Source of the DNA: Bin87 sp965220055
Lineage (GTDB): Bacteria; Chloroflexota; Dehalococcoidia; Lucifugimonadales; UBA3495
Direction: 5' to 3'
Length of the DNA: 64,000 nt
NCBI GenBank assembly: GCA_965220055.1
Contig: CBDCPE010000003.1
Span: forward strand, 62,001-126,000
In this document: positions 33,527 to 41,919 of the stretch, piece by piece
How the letters are laid out: every line of letters begins with the position of its first letter
Position numbering within the stretch: the stretch's first letter is position 1
Notes under the pieces: generated by a model
The model's input: only the letters and a program-made list of their open reading frames with translations
What the model was told of the DNA's origin: nothing
The model's database searches: none
Made by a program: the position numbers and the translations under genes

Positions 33527-33772
33527 TCATGGCGTGCAGAGTGTCGGCTGCTGCGGGTTGACCACTTGGCGACCACACTGGAACAGCTTGAGCAGGTTGT
33601 GGCCGGTACAGACCAGACACCACTCTCTGTTGACCTTCGCCAAACCCCGCAACCGGAATTGCCGGAAGCCTCGGCCCTGCTTGATCTGGCCGAATAAACT
33701 TCGATTATCTATGTAGTAGTGAGGAAATTTCGCTACTCCGACTCCACGGAAGTCTAGCCAGAGAACGATCAA
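33527..33772 (-). pseudogene. IS1182-type transposase C-terminal relic
   Basis: The minus-strand translation contains FGQIKQGRGFRQFRLRGLAKVNREWCLVCTGHNLLKLF, which is the C-terminal end typical of IS1182-family transposases. Only about 60 recognisable residues remain and no terminal repeats are visible. The rest of 33397-33956 holds no gene other than this relic and a leader region for the next operon. Confidence 0.65.
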
Positions 33773-33892
33773 TATATCGACGAATTGCTTAGTTGATCCA
33801 GCCGACCAAATCTTTGCCTCAGCCCGTCATTGTCTGGGCGATCGCCCCCCTGATAAAATGCAAGCTACTTGGAAGGGCTCGGCAAGGCAAGG

Positions 33893-33915
33893 GAGCGGCC
33901 CCTAGTGGGCCGCTC
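33893..33915 (+). promoter_or_regulatory. Leader hairpin upstream of the HEPN module
   Basis: GAGCGGCCC and GGGCCGCTC form a 9-bp GC-rich stem around the loop CTAGT. A -10-like GATAAAAT lies about 35 bases upstream (TTGTCT is a possible -35). The hairpin ends 42 bases before the start codon at 33957. It is not followed by a T-run, so a leader structure or protein-binding site is more likely than a terminator. Confidence 0.4.
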
Positions 33916-33956
33916 AAACATTTCGGACAGTGCGCCCCAAGACAAAGGAGGCCCCC

Positions 33957-34310
33957 ATGACCGCAGCAGAAATATTGAGCCCCGAGGCCGAGCAAAGCGT
34001 AGCCCAGATCGTCCGCCAGGACCTGGAGCACATAACCACCGACGCCATCTCGATCAACGAGGTCAGGATCACACCCGGCGAGGACCAGGACGGAGACCCG
34101 TACTACCACATCGTGGTCATCTACTCCGGGAACGGCGACCTCCTCAACCCGGCGTGGCTGAATGGTTTCAAGAGACGGAACCGAGACCGTCTCACCAAGT
34201 TGGGGATTCACCTCACAACGGAATCTTACGTGGAAGCCACCGAGTACGCCGAGTGGTCAGAGTGGTCAGAGTGGTCAAAGGTGTCGAACGTCGCTTACTA
34301 CGAGGGGTAA
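33957..34310 (+). CDS. Hypothetical partner of a HEPN protein
   Basis: 117 residues from an ATG with AAAGGAGG 6 bases upstream. The body (SINEVRITPGEDQDGDPYYHIVVIYSGNGDLLNPAWLNGFKRR) looks like a compact alpha-beta domain. Near the C-terminus the triplicated EWSEWSEWSK results from a 9-base tandem repeat (AGTGGTCAG). The HEPN gene starts 6 bases after its stop. No family recognised; by position it may be the antitoxin or regulator of the HEPN protein. Confidence 0.55.
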   Translation: MTAAEILSPEAEQSVAQIVRQDLEHITTDAISINEVRITPGEDQDGDPYYHIVVIYSGNGDLLNPAWLNGFKRRNRDRLTKLGIHLTTESYVEATEYAEWSEWSEWSKVSNVAYYEG

Positions 34311-34316
34311 ACACGA

Positions 34317-34808
34317 ATGAACTGGGAGCAGCTGCTCGAACTGGCCGAGATGCTAGCCGGGGCGCCGCTACACGGTGAGACTAGAGGCAGGCCGCAACAG
34401 ACTCACCTCAGAAAAGCGAACAGCGCCGCCTACTACGCCATGTTCCATGTACTCGCCAACAGCAATGCGGACACACTCATCGGATCAACAGCAATCGTTC
34501 GGAGAAGCGAAGAATGGACCGCTACCCAACGGGCACTTAACCATGGGACGGCCAAGAACATTATGAACAACCCGAACCGGATGGCAAACTTCCCTGCCCA
34601 CATGCAGGACTTCGCCGCAACCTTCGTCGCACTACAGGTCCAGCGCCACGAGGCCGACTACAACCCAAACCCCGACACGCCGTTGACCAGAACGCAGACC
34701 ATGCGGAACATCCAGCGCGCCGGTGACGCCACCCAAGCTTTCCTGGCAGCGCCGCCTCAAGAACGAAGACGGTTTGCCACTCACCTGCTATTTACGCGCA
34801 GGAACTGA
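34317..34808 (+). CDS. HEPN-like protein, possible ribonuclease toxin
   Basis: 163 residues. The pattern RKANSAAYYAMFHVLAN, then QRALNHGTAKN (R72, H76), then FPAHMQDFAATFVALQVQRHEADYNPN matches an uncharacterised HEPN-like family with an R-A-L-x-H and RHxADYxP signature. HEPN proteins are often RNases in toxin-antitoxin or defence modules. It forms a two-gene unit with the gene 6 bases upstream. Toxicity is inference. Confidence 0.65.
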   Translation: MNWEQLLELAEMLAGAPLHGETRGRPQQTHLRKANSAAYYAMFHVLANSNADTLIGSTAIVRRSEEWTATQRALNHGTAKNIMNNPNRMANFPAHMQDFAATFVALQVQRHEADYNPNPDTPLTRTQTMRNIQRAGDATQAFLAAPPQERRRFATHLLFTRRN

Positions 34809-35005
34809 GCAACCCGGTCAAGACCCTCAACCCGCGCTGATCCAACCAGACCAATCCACCAACAGTCGGAATAGCGAAATCTCCTGGTAATAGTGGCCTC
34901 TTGAAACGTATTATAAATCTCATAAGGCCATAAACGACTGTAATGCGTCGTTTGGACGCAGTATGAACCCCGGCCAATGGCTTTCCGACCAGACTTTTAG
35001 CGGCG

Positions 35006-35518
35006 TTACCGTGTGATGGCGTAAAGGAACTGGTCCATAACCTGCCCCTCTTTCACGACGCTTTTGCGTAGGCGACCCTCGCAGACGTATCCCGCTTTCT
35101 CCATCACACGGGCCGAAGCGCGGTTCCATTCGTAAACGTAACCGTAGATCCTTACCAGATCGAACCGCAGGAATGCGTACTCGGTGAACGCCCGCAAACA
35201 CGCGGTAGCAACACCCCGTCCCCAGAAGGGTTCCCCCAACCAGTACCCGACCTCACCCGAGCGGCGGTGAACGTCCCGTTGCAGTCGCAGCCCAATTCCG
35301 CCAATCAACTCCGTAGCGTCGGCTATTGCGAAGTCGGTTTCCGTGGATTGCTGTTCCGCGAAGCTGATCCACGTTTCAGCATGGGCTATGGTGTAGGGGT
35401 ACGGGAAAGCGTCGCGCAGATTGCGTGACACGTTGCGGTTGTTGGCGTACCGGGCCAATGCTTCAGCATCCTGAGCCTGGAAGCTCCTGATCTGCCATTC
35501 TCCCACTTCTATGCTCAT
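35006..35518 (-). CDS. RimJ/RimL-like GNAT acetyltransferase
   Basis: 170 residues. The GNAT pattern is clear: WQIRSFQAQDAEALARYANNRNVSRNLRDAFPYPYT at the start, GEVGYWLGEPFWGRGVATACLRAF (acetyl-CoA loop) in the middle, and RIYGYVYEWNRASARVMEKAGYVCEGRLRKSV near the end. It transfers an acetyl group to a protein N-terminus or small molecule. It is followed downstream by a 200-base gap with nothing recognisable. Confidence 0.88.
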   Translation of the reverse strand: MSIEVGEWQIRSFQAQDAEALARYANNRNVSRNLRDAFPYPYTIAHAETWISFAEQQSTETDFAIADATELIGGIGLRLQRDVHRRSGEVGYWLGEPFWGRGVATACLRAFTEYAFLRFDLVRIYGYVYEWNRASARVMEKAGYVCEGRLRKSVVKEGQVMDQFLYAITR

Positions 35519-35732
35519 CGCTCATCACCTATACCGACCAGTATACCGGAGCGGATCGGTTTCACTGGCCTGAGGATGGGGGGTCTCGTACTGCTCGCCA
35601 CGTCCGTCGCATCTACCCAACCATAGGTAACTTCGGACAACGATGCCCCGGATAGCCTGGTCTGGCGCTCCCCACAAAGGCAGCCGCCCAACGCTTCGCA
35701 AAAACGGCTGGCCGGACAATTGTCCTCCAACA

Positions 35733-36629
35733 CCCAGAGCATCATCCACCCAGAGCATCATCCACCCAGAGCATCATCCACCCAGAGCATCATCCACCCA
35801 GAGCATCATCCACCCAGAGCATCATCCACCCAGAGCATCATCCACCCAGAGCATCATCCACCCAGAGCATCATCCACCCAGAGCATCATCCACCCAGAGC
35901 ATCATCCACCCAGAGCATCATCCACCCAGAGCATCATCCACCCAGAGCATCATCCACCCAGAGCATCATCCACCCAGAGCATCATCCACCCAGAGCATCA
36001 TCCACCCAGAGCATCATCCACCCAGAGCATCATCCACCCAGAGCATCATCCACCCAGAGCATCATCCACCCAGAGCATCATCCACCCAGAGCATCATCCA
36101 CCCAGAGCATCATCCACCCAGAGCATCATCCACCCAGAGCATCATCCACCCAGAGCATCATCCACCCAGAGCATCATCCACCCAGAGCATCATCGGCATT
36201 GCTGCCAGCCATCATCCACCCAGAGCATCATCCACCCAGAGCATCATCCACCCAGAGCATCATCCACCCAGAGCATCATCCACCCAGAGCATCATCCACC
36301 CAGAGCATCATCCACCCAGAGCATCATCCACCCAGAGCATCATCCACCCAGAGCATCATCCACCCAGAGCATCATCCACCCAGAGCATCATCCACCCAGA
36401 GCATCATCCACCCAGAGCATCATCCACCCAGAGCATCATCCACCCAGAGCAGGTAATCATCCACCCAGAGCATCATCCACCCAGAGCATCATCCACCCAG
36501 AGCATCATCCACCCAGAGCATCATCCACCCAGAGCATCATCCACCCAGACAACTTGAAAGCATCATCCACCCAGAGCATCATCCACCCGAGCATCATCCA
36601 CCCAGAGCATCATCCACCCAGAGCATCAT
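35733..36629. repeat. Array of about 53 copies of a 16-bp tandem repeat
   Basis: The unit CCCAGAGCATCATCCA repeats with no visible change for 28 copies (35733-36180 plus a partial). After an interruption at 36195-36209 come about 15 more copies. Shorter interruptions at about 36451-36455 and 36550-36560 and a one-base deletion near 36588 split the last ten or so. The unit is not a multiple of three, so all three + frames are open and encode the same 16-residue repeat over 48 bases; the - strand has a TGA in every 48 bases. There are no spacers, so it is not CRISPR. The perfect period argues for recent expansion by slippage or unequal exchange. No flanking gene explains it. Confidence 0.95.
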
Positions 36630-36795
36630 GGGAAATCAGTCCCCGGTCGCTGAGACATCGGGCCGTTGCCGCGGTCAGTTCGGACCCAATAAACGCCAAC
36701 CAGCGCGGCACCCTGGTGCGGGCTCTGGTTTGCCCAACATCGGCATTGCTGCCGCCATGACCCTTTCCAAAACCGTCTTTCCGGCCAGCTTTCTA

Positions 36796-37966
36796 GTGTG
36801 ATGTATCTAAAGTACGCCTGCAAAAACTGGCGACCTTGGCCAGGATCTGGTCTGGTCGGCGGTCTTGGTCCAGATAAAGGGCTTGGGGTTTTCGTTGGTA
36901 AGGTCAAGATAGCGGTAGATGGCGGCTTCCAGTGCCCCGCTGCTCTGATGCACCCCTCGCCGTAGTTGCTGCTCGGTCAGCATCCCGAACCACCGCTCCA
37001 CCAGGTTCAGCCAGGATGCGCTGGTCGGCGTGAAGTGCCGGTGGAACCGTGGCCGCTTGGCTAACCAGTTCCGGATCAGCGCCGTCTTGTGGGTGGCGTA
37101 GTTGTCCACGATGAGATGGACGTCCCGGTCAAGGGGCACTTCGGCCTCAATGGTATCGAGGAACTTGCGGAACTCCACGGCCCGGTGGCGTCGGTGGCAT
37201 TGGCCGATCACCTTGCCGGTTTTGGCATCCAGCGCGGCGAACAACGATGTGGTGCCGTGGCGCAGGTAATCATGGGTGCGCCGTTCCGCCTGTCCGGGGC
37301 GCATCGGCAATAGCGGCCGGGTCCGGTCCAAGGCCTGAACCTGGGACTGCTCGTCCACGCACAATACCAACGCCCGATCCGGCGGGTCCAGATAAAGCCC
37401 CACGATGTCCCGCACCTTCTCGATGCAGCAGGGATCTGCCGACAGCTTGAACGTCTCGGTGCGGTGGGGTTGCAGTCCGAAGGCACGCCAGATGCGGCGG
37501 ATGGTGTTGTGGCTCAGGCCGGACCGCTGGGCCATGGACCGAGTGCTCCAGTGGGTGGCGTCTTTAGGTGTGCTCTCCAACGTCAGCGTAATCACCCGTT
37601 CCACATCATCATCGGTAACCGCTCGGGGCCGACCGCTGCGGGGCTCGTCCGACAGGCCATCCAAACTCCGCTCCAAGAACCGCGCACGCCATTTGCCCAC
37701 CGTTGCGTCGGACACCCCCAGATCGGCGCCCACGGCGGTGTTGCTCCGGCCTTCGGAGCAGGCCAGTATCATTCTGGCCCGCCGCGCCAGGGCTTGCGCC
37801 GTCTTCGGTCGTCGCACCCACCGCTCCAGAGTTTCCCGCTCCATGTCGTCCAAAATCAGCGGTGGCATTGGTCGTCCGATGGCCATGGTTATCCTCCCTC
37901 GGGACTGCTCACCCGGAGGATACCTCAGCGCTGATACTATTACTACTAACTTCAATTATACCACAC
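36796..37966 (-). mobile_element. IS630-family element, type A, copy 1
   Basis: 1171 bases between TA dinucleotides at 36794-36795 and 37967-37968, as expected for IS630 targets. The ends begin GTGTGRTGTA and are imperfect inverted repeats of about 24 bases. It is nearly identical to copy 2 at 59361-60526. The single gene is on the - strand and has a shifted 3' end. Confidence 0.88.
36807..37886 (-). CDS. IS630-family transposase, copy 1, with altered C-terminus
   Basis: Starts at ATG 37886 (MAIGRPMPPLILDD), as in copy 2. N-terminal helix-turn-helix region (SNTAVGADLGVSDATVGKWRARF) and DDE catalytic core: VLCVDEQSQVQALDRT and VHLIVDNYATHKTAL...TPTSASWLNLVERWFG. Near the end a 5-base duplication (GACCAGACCAG against GACCAG in copy 2) shifts the frame, replacing the last 15 residues. 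The catalytic residues are intact, so activity may persist. The difference shows copy 2 is closer to the original. Confidence 0.85.
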   Translation of the reverse strand: MAIGRPMPPLILDDMERETLERWVRRPKTAQALARRARMILACSEGRSNTAVGADLGVSDATVGKWRARFLERSLDGLSDEPRSGRPRAVTDDDVERVITLTLESTPKDATHWSTRSMAQRSGLSHNTIRRIWRAFGLQPHRTETFKLSADPCCIEKVRDIVGLYLDPPDRALVLCVDEQSQVQALDRTRPLLPMRPGQAERRTHDYLRHGTTSLFAALDAKTGKVIGQCHRRHRAVEFRKFLDTIEAEVPLDRDVHLIVDNYATHKTALIRNWLAKRPRFHRHFTPTSASWLNLVERWFGMLTEQQLRRGVHQSSGALEAAIYRYLDLTNENPKPFIWTKTADQTRSWPRSPVFAGVL

Positions 37967-37968
37967 TA

Positions 37969-38307
37969 GGTCCGAGGGGCGGCTAACGATACCTACACGC
38001 CTCTGGACCACAGGTCTCCGTCCCCCAACACACAACGCCACTTACTCCAAAAATAGTTTCTGATCCCGTCAACTTATAGAGCGGGACTGATAGGGAAGGG
38101 TTCGAGGAGGCCGTCCGGTACGAATCAGGTTGACGCGCATCTTCGGTGGGCTGCATACTCGGTCTCGCCAGCTAGCTTGGCCTGCGAACTGGGTAATCCC
38201 GAGCTTAGTACGTCCTGCAAACGTGCTGGATTGGCAGGTGTCTACCGAGGGATAGGCCAGTTGCTTTGCAAAACGGGAACCCAAACAACTCAAGGGGGAG
38301 GTGAACC
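37969..38307. other. Intergenic region, no gene seen
   Basis: Lies between IS630 copy A1 and the fused CoA-transferase. No protein-like frame. AAGGGGGAGG just before 38308 is the binding site for the CoA-transferase gene. Confidence 0.4.
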
Positions 38308-40776
38308 GTGGCAGGACCATGTACCGGCCTAACCGTCCTGGATTTCTCAATGGGGATGCCGGGAGCCCTGTGCACCCTGGTAATGGCCGACTACGGGGCC
38401 GAGGTGGTCAAGGTTGAACCTCCCGGCGGAGATCCTTTCCGCTTTCAACCCGCGTGGATTTCATGGAACCGCGGAAAAAAAGGCATTGTGCTGGATCTGT
38501 CCACTATAGAAGGCCGCGAACAAGCCACCCAGCTGGCCGCCGAGACTGATGTTCTGGTCGAGTCCTTCCGTCCCGGCGACATGGAAGACTGGGGGTTGGA
38601 GTTTGAAACCCTGTCGCAGCTTTACCCGCGGCTGGTCTACTGCTCCATCACGGGCTTTGGGCAAAAGGGCCCGCTCCGCCGCGTTCACGGGTACGAGGGA
38701 GTCGTTGTGGCCAAAGCAGGCCGGATGCTCAACCTGGAGGGGCAACCCAACCGGGAAGGCCCAGTGTATTCGGCGGTGTGCACCGGTAGCTGGCACGCCA
38801 GCCAGGCCGCGGTGCGCGGGATCCTGGCCGCCCTGCGCGTGCGTGACCTGAGCGGGCGCGGTCAATGGGTCCAGACCAGCATCGTCCAGGCCCTGGCTTC
38901 TCCCCACGACAACAATGTCGGCGACGGCGGACTGGTGAACATGCAGCTCCGGCGCCGGGACCCGGAGCGGTTTCCCGCGAGACCCCGCGGCCGGGGCCTC
39001 TCCTCCATCGGATACGTTCCCGTGCGTACCGGAGACGGCGCATGGCTGCAACACGCCAACCAGAGGGTGCCGCACATCCAGGGGCATCTTAAGGCCATCG
39101 GCCTCGGGCCGCTGCTTGAAGACGAGCGCTTTGCCAGAGTACCCGGCATCAATTTCGAGAACCAAGAACTCCTGCGCCGGGAGATACTGGAGAAACAACT
39201 GGAGAATACCGCCGACGAATGGATGGAGATTTATCTCGAGGACGGCAACATTGCCGCCGAGCCCTATCGAAACAGCGTTCAGGCGATGGACCATCCGGCG
39301 GTGGTCGCCAACGGCACGGTGGTCACCATTGATGATCCGCGCGTGGGTCCGCTGCGGACACTGGCGCCGCTCGTGGATTTAAAGGAAACGCCGGGCGAAC
39401 CCAGCGGGCCGGCCCCCGACATGGGACAGCACACTGCGGAAGTGCTGGGACGCATCCGAAATTCCCCGGCCGCAGGGGACGCTTCGCCCGCGGTAAACGG
39501 CGCCGATGCGCTATCCCACCCGCTGTCCGGGATAACTGTGCTGGACCTGGCGACAATCCAGGCCGGGCCCTACGGCGCGGCGCTTTTGGCAGACCTTGGG
39601 GCGCGGGTCATCAAGATCGACGCCACCGACCGGCGATTGGACGAGGCACGTCGCTCCACTGCGGTAGCAATGGCCGACGCACGGACCTATGCCGGCAAGG
39701 AGGGCATCCAGATTGACCTTCAAACCCCGGAGGGCAAGGAGATCATCCACAAGCTCATCGCTCAGGCCGATGTCCTCTCCCACAACTTCCGCCTCGGCGT
39801 TCCGGAGCGTCTCCAGGTCGATTGGGAGACCTGCCGGAAGATCAACCCGCGCCTGATCCACGTCTGGATGGCGACTTACGGTGAGCATGGGCCGCACGCG
39901 CGGCGGCCGGGCGCTCACCCCATTCCCGGCGCCATCATGGGCGGCGCCATGCGACAGATGGGCCGGGGCATGCCCCCGCCTCCGGAACAGGTGATGGATG
40001 TCGAGGAGACCGTTGAGGCGACCCGCTGGCTCATGAAATCCAACTGGGGGCCGGACCAAAACACGTCGCCGGCGGTGGCCACGGCCGTCATGCTGGGCCT
40101 GCGGGCGCGAGAAACGACCGGCAAGGGCCAGCCCATCCAACTCACCATGCTCAACGCCAATGCCTGGACCAATGCCGACGAGTATTACGACCACGCCAAC
40201 CGGCCGCCCATCGCCATGCCCGACGAAGATATACACGGCCTTCATGCCCTGTACCGTCTCTACCGCTGCCGGGAAGGGTGGGTGTTCCTGGGTTGCCTGT
40301 TCCAGGAGGAGTGGGAGACATTCTGCCGCACGGTGCAGCGGGCGGAACTCCTGGACGATCGCCGGTTCTCCACTCCGGAGGCGCGACAGGCCAATGACGA
40401 AGCGCTGATCGCCGAGATCTCGGCAATCTTCGCCGAGCGCACCGCTGGCGAATGGGAAGAGTTGCTGACCAAGGCGGACGTTGCCTGCGTGCAGGCCGAC
40501 GAAGCCCTGGAAGGAGAGTTTTACGCGGACCATCCCCACGCCAACGCGAACGCTCTGAGCGTTGAGGTGGAGCACTCGTATGTCGGAAAGTACCTCCGTT
40601 ACGGCGGGTTGGTCGAATTGTCCCTGACCCCGGGAATCTACCGAACCTCCATCCAAATTGGCCAGCACACCAAGCCCCTTCTTCGGGAAATCGGGTACGA
40701 TGACCAGGAGATCGAGGACTTGGAATCGCGGGGAATCGTCCAGTGGGCGGACCCCTCAGTGGGTGGGGAGCCGTAG
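38308..40776 (+). CDS. Tandem-domain CaiB/BaiF (family III) CoA-transferase-like protein
   Basis: 822 residues from a GTG start with GGGGGAGG upstream. Two family III domains are fused: residues 5-390 (LTVLDFSMGMPGALCTLVMADYGAEVVKVEPPGGDPFR) and 408-815 (ITVLDLATIQAGPYGAALLADLGARVIKID). In active enzymes an Asp follows the GYD motif; here the first half has Glu130 (GYEG) and the second lacks an obvious acid (RRPGAHPIPGAIMGG). Active enzymes move CoA between organic acids through a covalent Asp-CoA. The fusion mimics a homodimer; one or both sites may have altered chemistry. First gene of a probable operon with HAD, DUF35 and thiolase-like genes. Confidence 0.87.
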   Translation: MAGPCTGLTVLDFSMGMPGALCTLVMADYGAEVVKVEPPGGDPFRFQPAWISWNRGKKGIVLDLSTIEGREQATQLAAETDVLVESFRPGDMEDWGLEFETLSQLYPRLVYCSITGFGQKGPLRRVHGYEGVVVAKAGRMLNLEGQPNREGPVYSAVCTGSWHASQAAVRGILAALRVRDLSGRGQWVQTSIVQALASPHDNNVGDGGLVNMQLRRRDPERFPARPRGRGLSSIGYVPVRTGDGAWLQHANQRVPHIQGHLKAIGLGPLLEDERFARVPGINFENQELLRREILEKQLENTADEWMEIYLEDGNIAAEPYRNSVQAMDHPAVVANGTVVTIDDPRVGPLRTLAPLVDLKETPGEPSGPAPDMGQHTAEVLGRIRNSPAAGDASPAVNGADALSHPLSGITVLDLATIQAGPYGAALLADLGARVIKIDATDRRLDEARRSTAVAMADARTYAGKEGIQIDLQTPEGKEIIHKLIAQADVLSHNFRLGVPERLQVDWETCRKINPRLIHVWMATYGEHGPHARRPGAHPIPGAIMGGAMRQMGRGMPPPPEQVMDVEETVEATRWLMKSNWGPDQNTSPAVATAVMLGLRARETTGKGQPIQLTMLNANAWTNADEYYDHANRPPIAMPDEDIHGLHALYRLYRCREGWVFLGCLFQEEWETFCRTVQRAELLDDRRFSTPEARQANDEALIAEISAIFAERTAGEWEELLTKADVACVQADEALEGEFYADHPHANANALSVEVEHSYVGKYLRYGGLVELSLTPGIYRTSIQIGQHTKPLLREIGYDDQEIEDLESRGIVQWADPSVGGEP

Positions 40777-40856
40777 GCCAGTACACCCAACGTGCTTCAA
40801 GCCGCTCCACACCTGGGTAATATAATCTGCGTCCAAGTTGCGAAGGGAGGCCATAC

Positions 40857-41207
40857 TTGGCAGTACTGGTCAGTTTCGATATAGATGGAACGCTGGAAGC
40901 AGGCGACCCACCTGGGCCCATCAGCATGAGCATGGTCAGAAAGGCCCAGGCTCATGGGTGCATTATCGGTAGCTCGTCCGACCGCCCGCTTCCGGTACAG
41001 CAGGCCATTTGGGACAGACACAGCATCGAGGTGAGTTTTGTCTCAGCGAAGCAGGATCTCCCGGACGTGAAGTCTCGCTTTTCGGCGGCGGAGTACTACC
41101 ATATTGGCGATACGGAGTTGGATCGCCAATTTGCCCTGACAGCGGGGTTCCATTTCGTCTGGATGGATGCCGGAAAGACCGAGCCGTGGCTTAAGATGAC
41201 GGACTAG
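40857..41207 (+). CDS. Small HAD-like phosphatase-fold protein
   Basis: 116 residues from a TTG with AGGGAGG 6 bases upstream. The HAD nucleophile motif FDIDGTLE (D8, D10) is present, and YHIGDTELDRQFALTAGFHFVWMD resembles motif IV. The cap domain is absent, so the protein is a minimal HAD. It sits in the CoA-transferase/thiolase cluster; the substrate is unknown. Confidence 0.72.
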   Translation: MAVLVSFDIDGTLEAGDPPGPISMSMVRKAQAHGCIIGSSSDRPLPVQQAIWDRHSIEVSFVSAKQDLPDVKSRFSAAEYYHIGDTELDRQFALTAGFHFVWMDAGKTEPWLKMTD

Positions 41208-41435
41208 GGTTAGACTCACATTCCGCATGCTTTTATTTTCCCACGGCCTATCCGGACCTGAACCTGAAGAACTCCACGTATCATATCAGCCTTGGATTCC
41301 GATGGGGACATCGGGGAACTTAACCATGGGCGATAAACATATTTGACCATCAAAAGTACTCGACAGATAATCCGCGCTAGATGGTTTCGGTAACGGCAAC
41401 GCGCGGTCTGCGAGATTCCACAGGAGGGGAGAACC

Positions 41436-41864
41436 ATGTCAACGATTCCAGGCCTACAGAGGCCTGCCCCGGTTCCCAATGATCTGACCAAGCCCTTCTG
41501 GGACGCCTGCAACGAGCGGCGGTTGGTCTTGCAGAACTGCACCGCCTGTGAGAGGTTGCACTATCCGGCCACTCAGCGGTGCGATAAATGTGGCTCGGCC
41601 GACAATCTGGAATGGAAAGAGGTGCAAGGCAAGGGTCACATTGACGTGTATATGGTCATACGCGACTCCCGCATCAGGGGATTTCAGTCGGCGCAGCCCA
41701 TCAACTTCGCGGTGATAACCCTGGACGAGGACTCTGGCATCAACTTCTTGTCCAACCTCCCGGGCACCCTGCCGGGCGAGGTCCCCGTTGGAGCCCCGGT
41801 GGAACTGATATTTGAAGAAACTAGTACCGGCCAGTTGGTCCACGAGTGGCGGGTGCTCACCTAG
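41436..41864 (+). CDS. DUF35 zinc-ribbon/OB-fold protein
   Basis: 142 residues with AGGGGAG upstream. The rubredoxin-like zinc knuckle is CTACERLHYPATQRCDKCGS (four Cys), followed by an OB-fold (GHIDVYMVIRDSRI...INFAVITLDED). DUF35 proteins form complexes with thiolase-like or acetoacetyl-CoA synthases and are thought to channel acyl-CoA. The thiolase-like gene is next, matching that pairing. Confidence 0.88.
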   Translation: MSTIPGLQRPAPVPNDLTKPFWDACNERRLVLQNCTACERLHYPATQRCDKCGSADNLEWKEVQGKGHIDVYMVIRDSRIRGFQSAQPINFAVITLDEDSGINFLSNLPGTLPGEVPVGAPVELIFEETSTGQLVHEWRVLT

Positions 41865-41919
41865 TCCACTTGGGTCCGACGGACACGGTCAATTGCGCAG
41901 ATGGCATGAGGGAGTCGAG

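Noticed and set aside
35733..36629. CRISPR array
   Set aside because: Copies abut with no spacers, the unit is 16 bases, and no cas genes are present.
35643..36760. Two long overlapping + frames through the 16-bp array (about 300 and 346 codons)
   Set aside because: They exist only because the unit lacks stops in every + phase; both give the same repeat and no ribosome binding site or non-repeat domain supports either.
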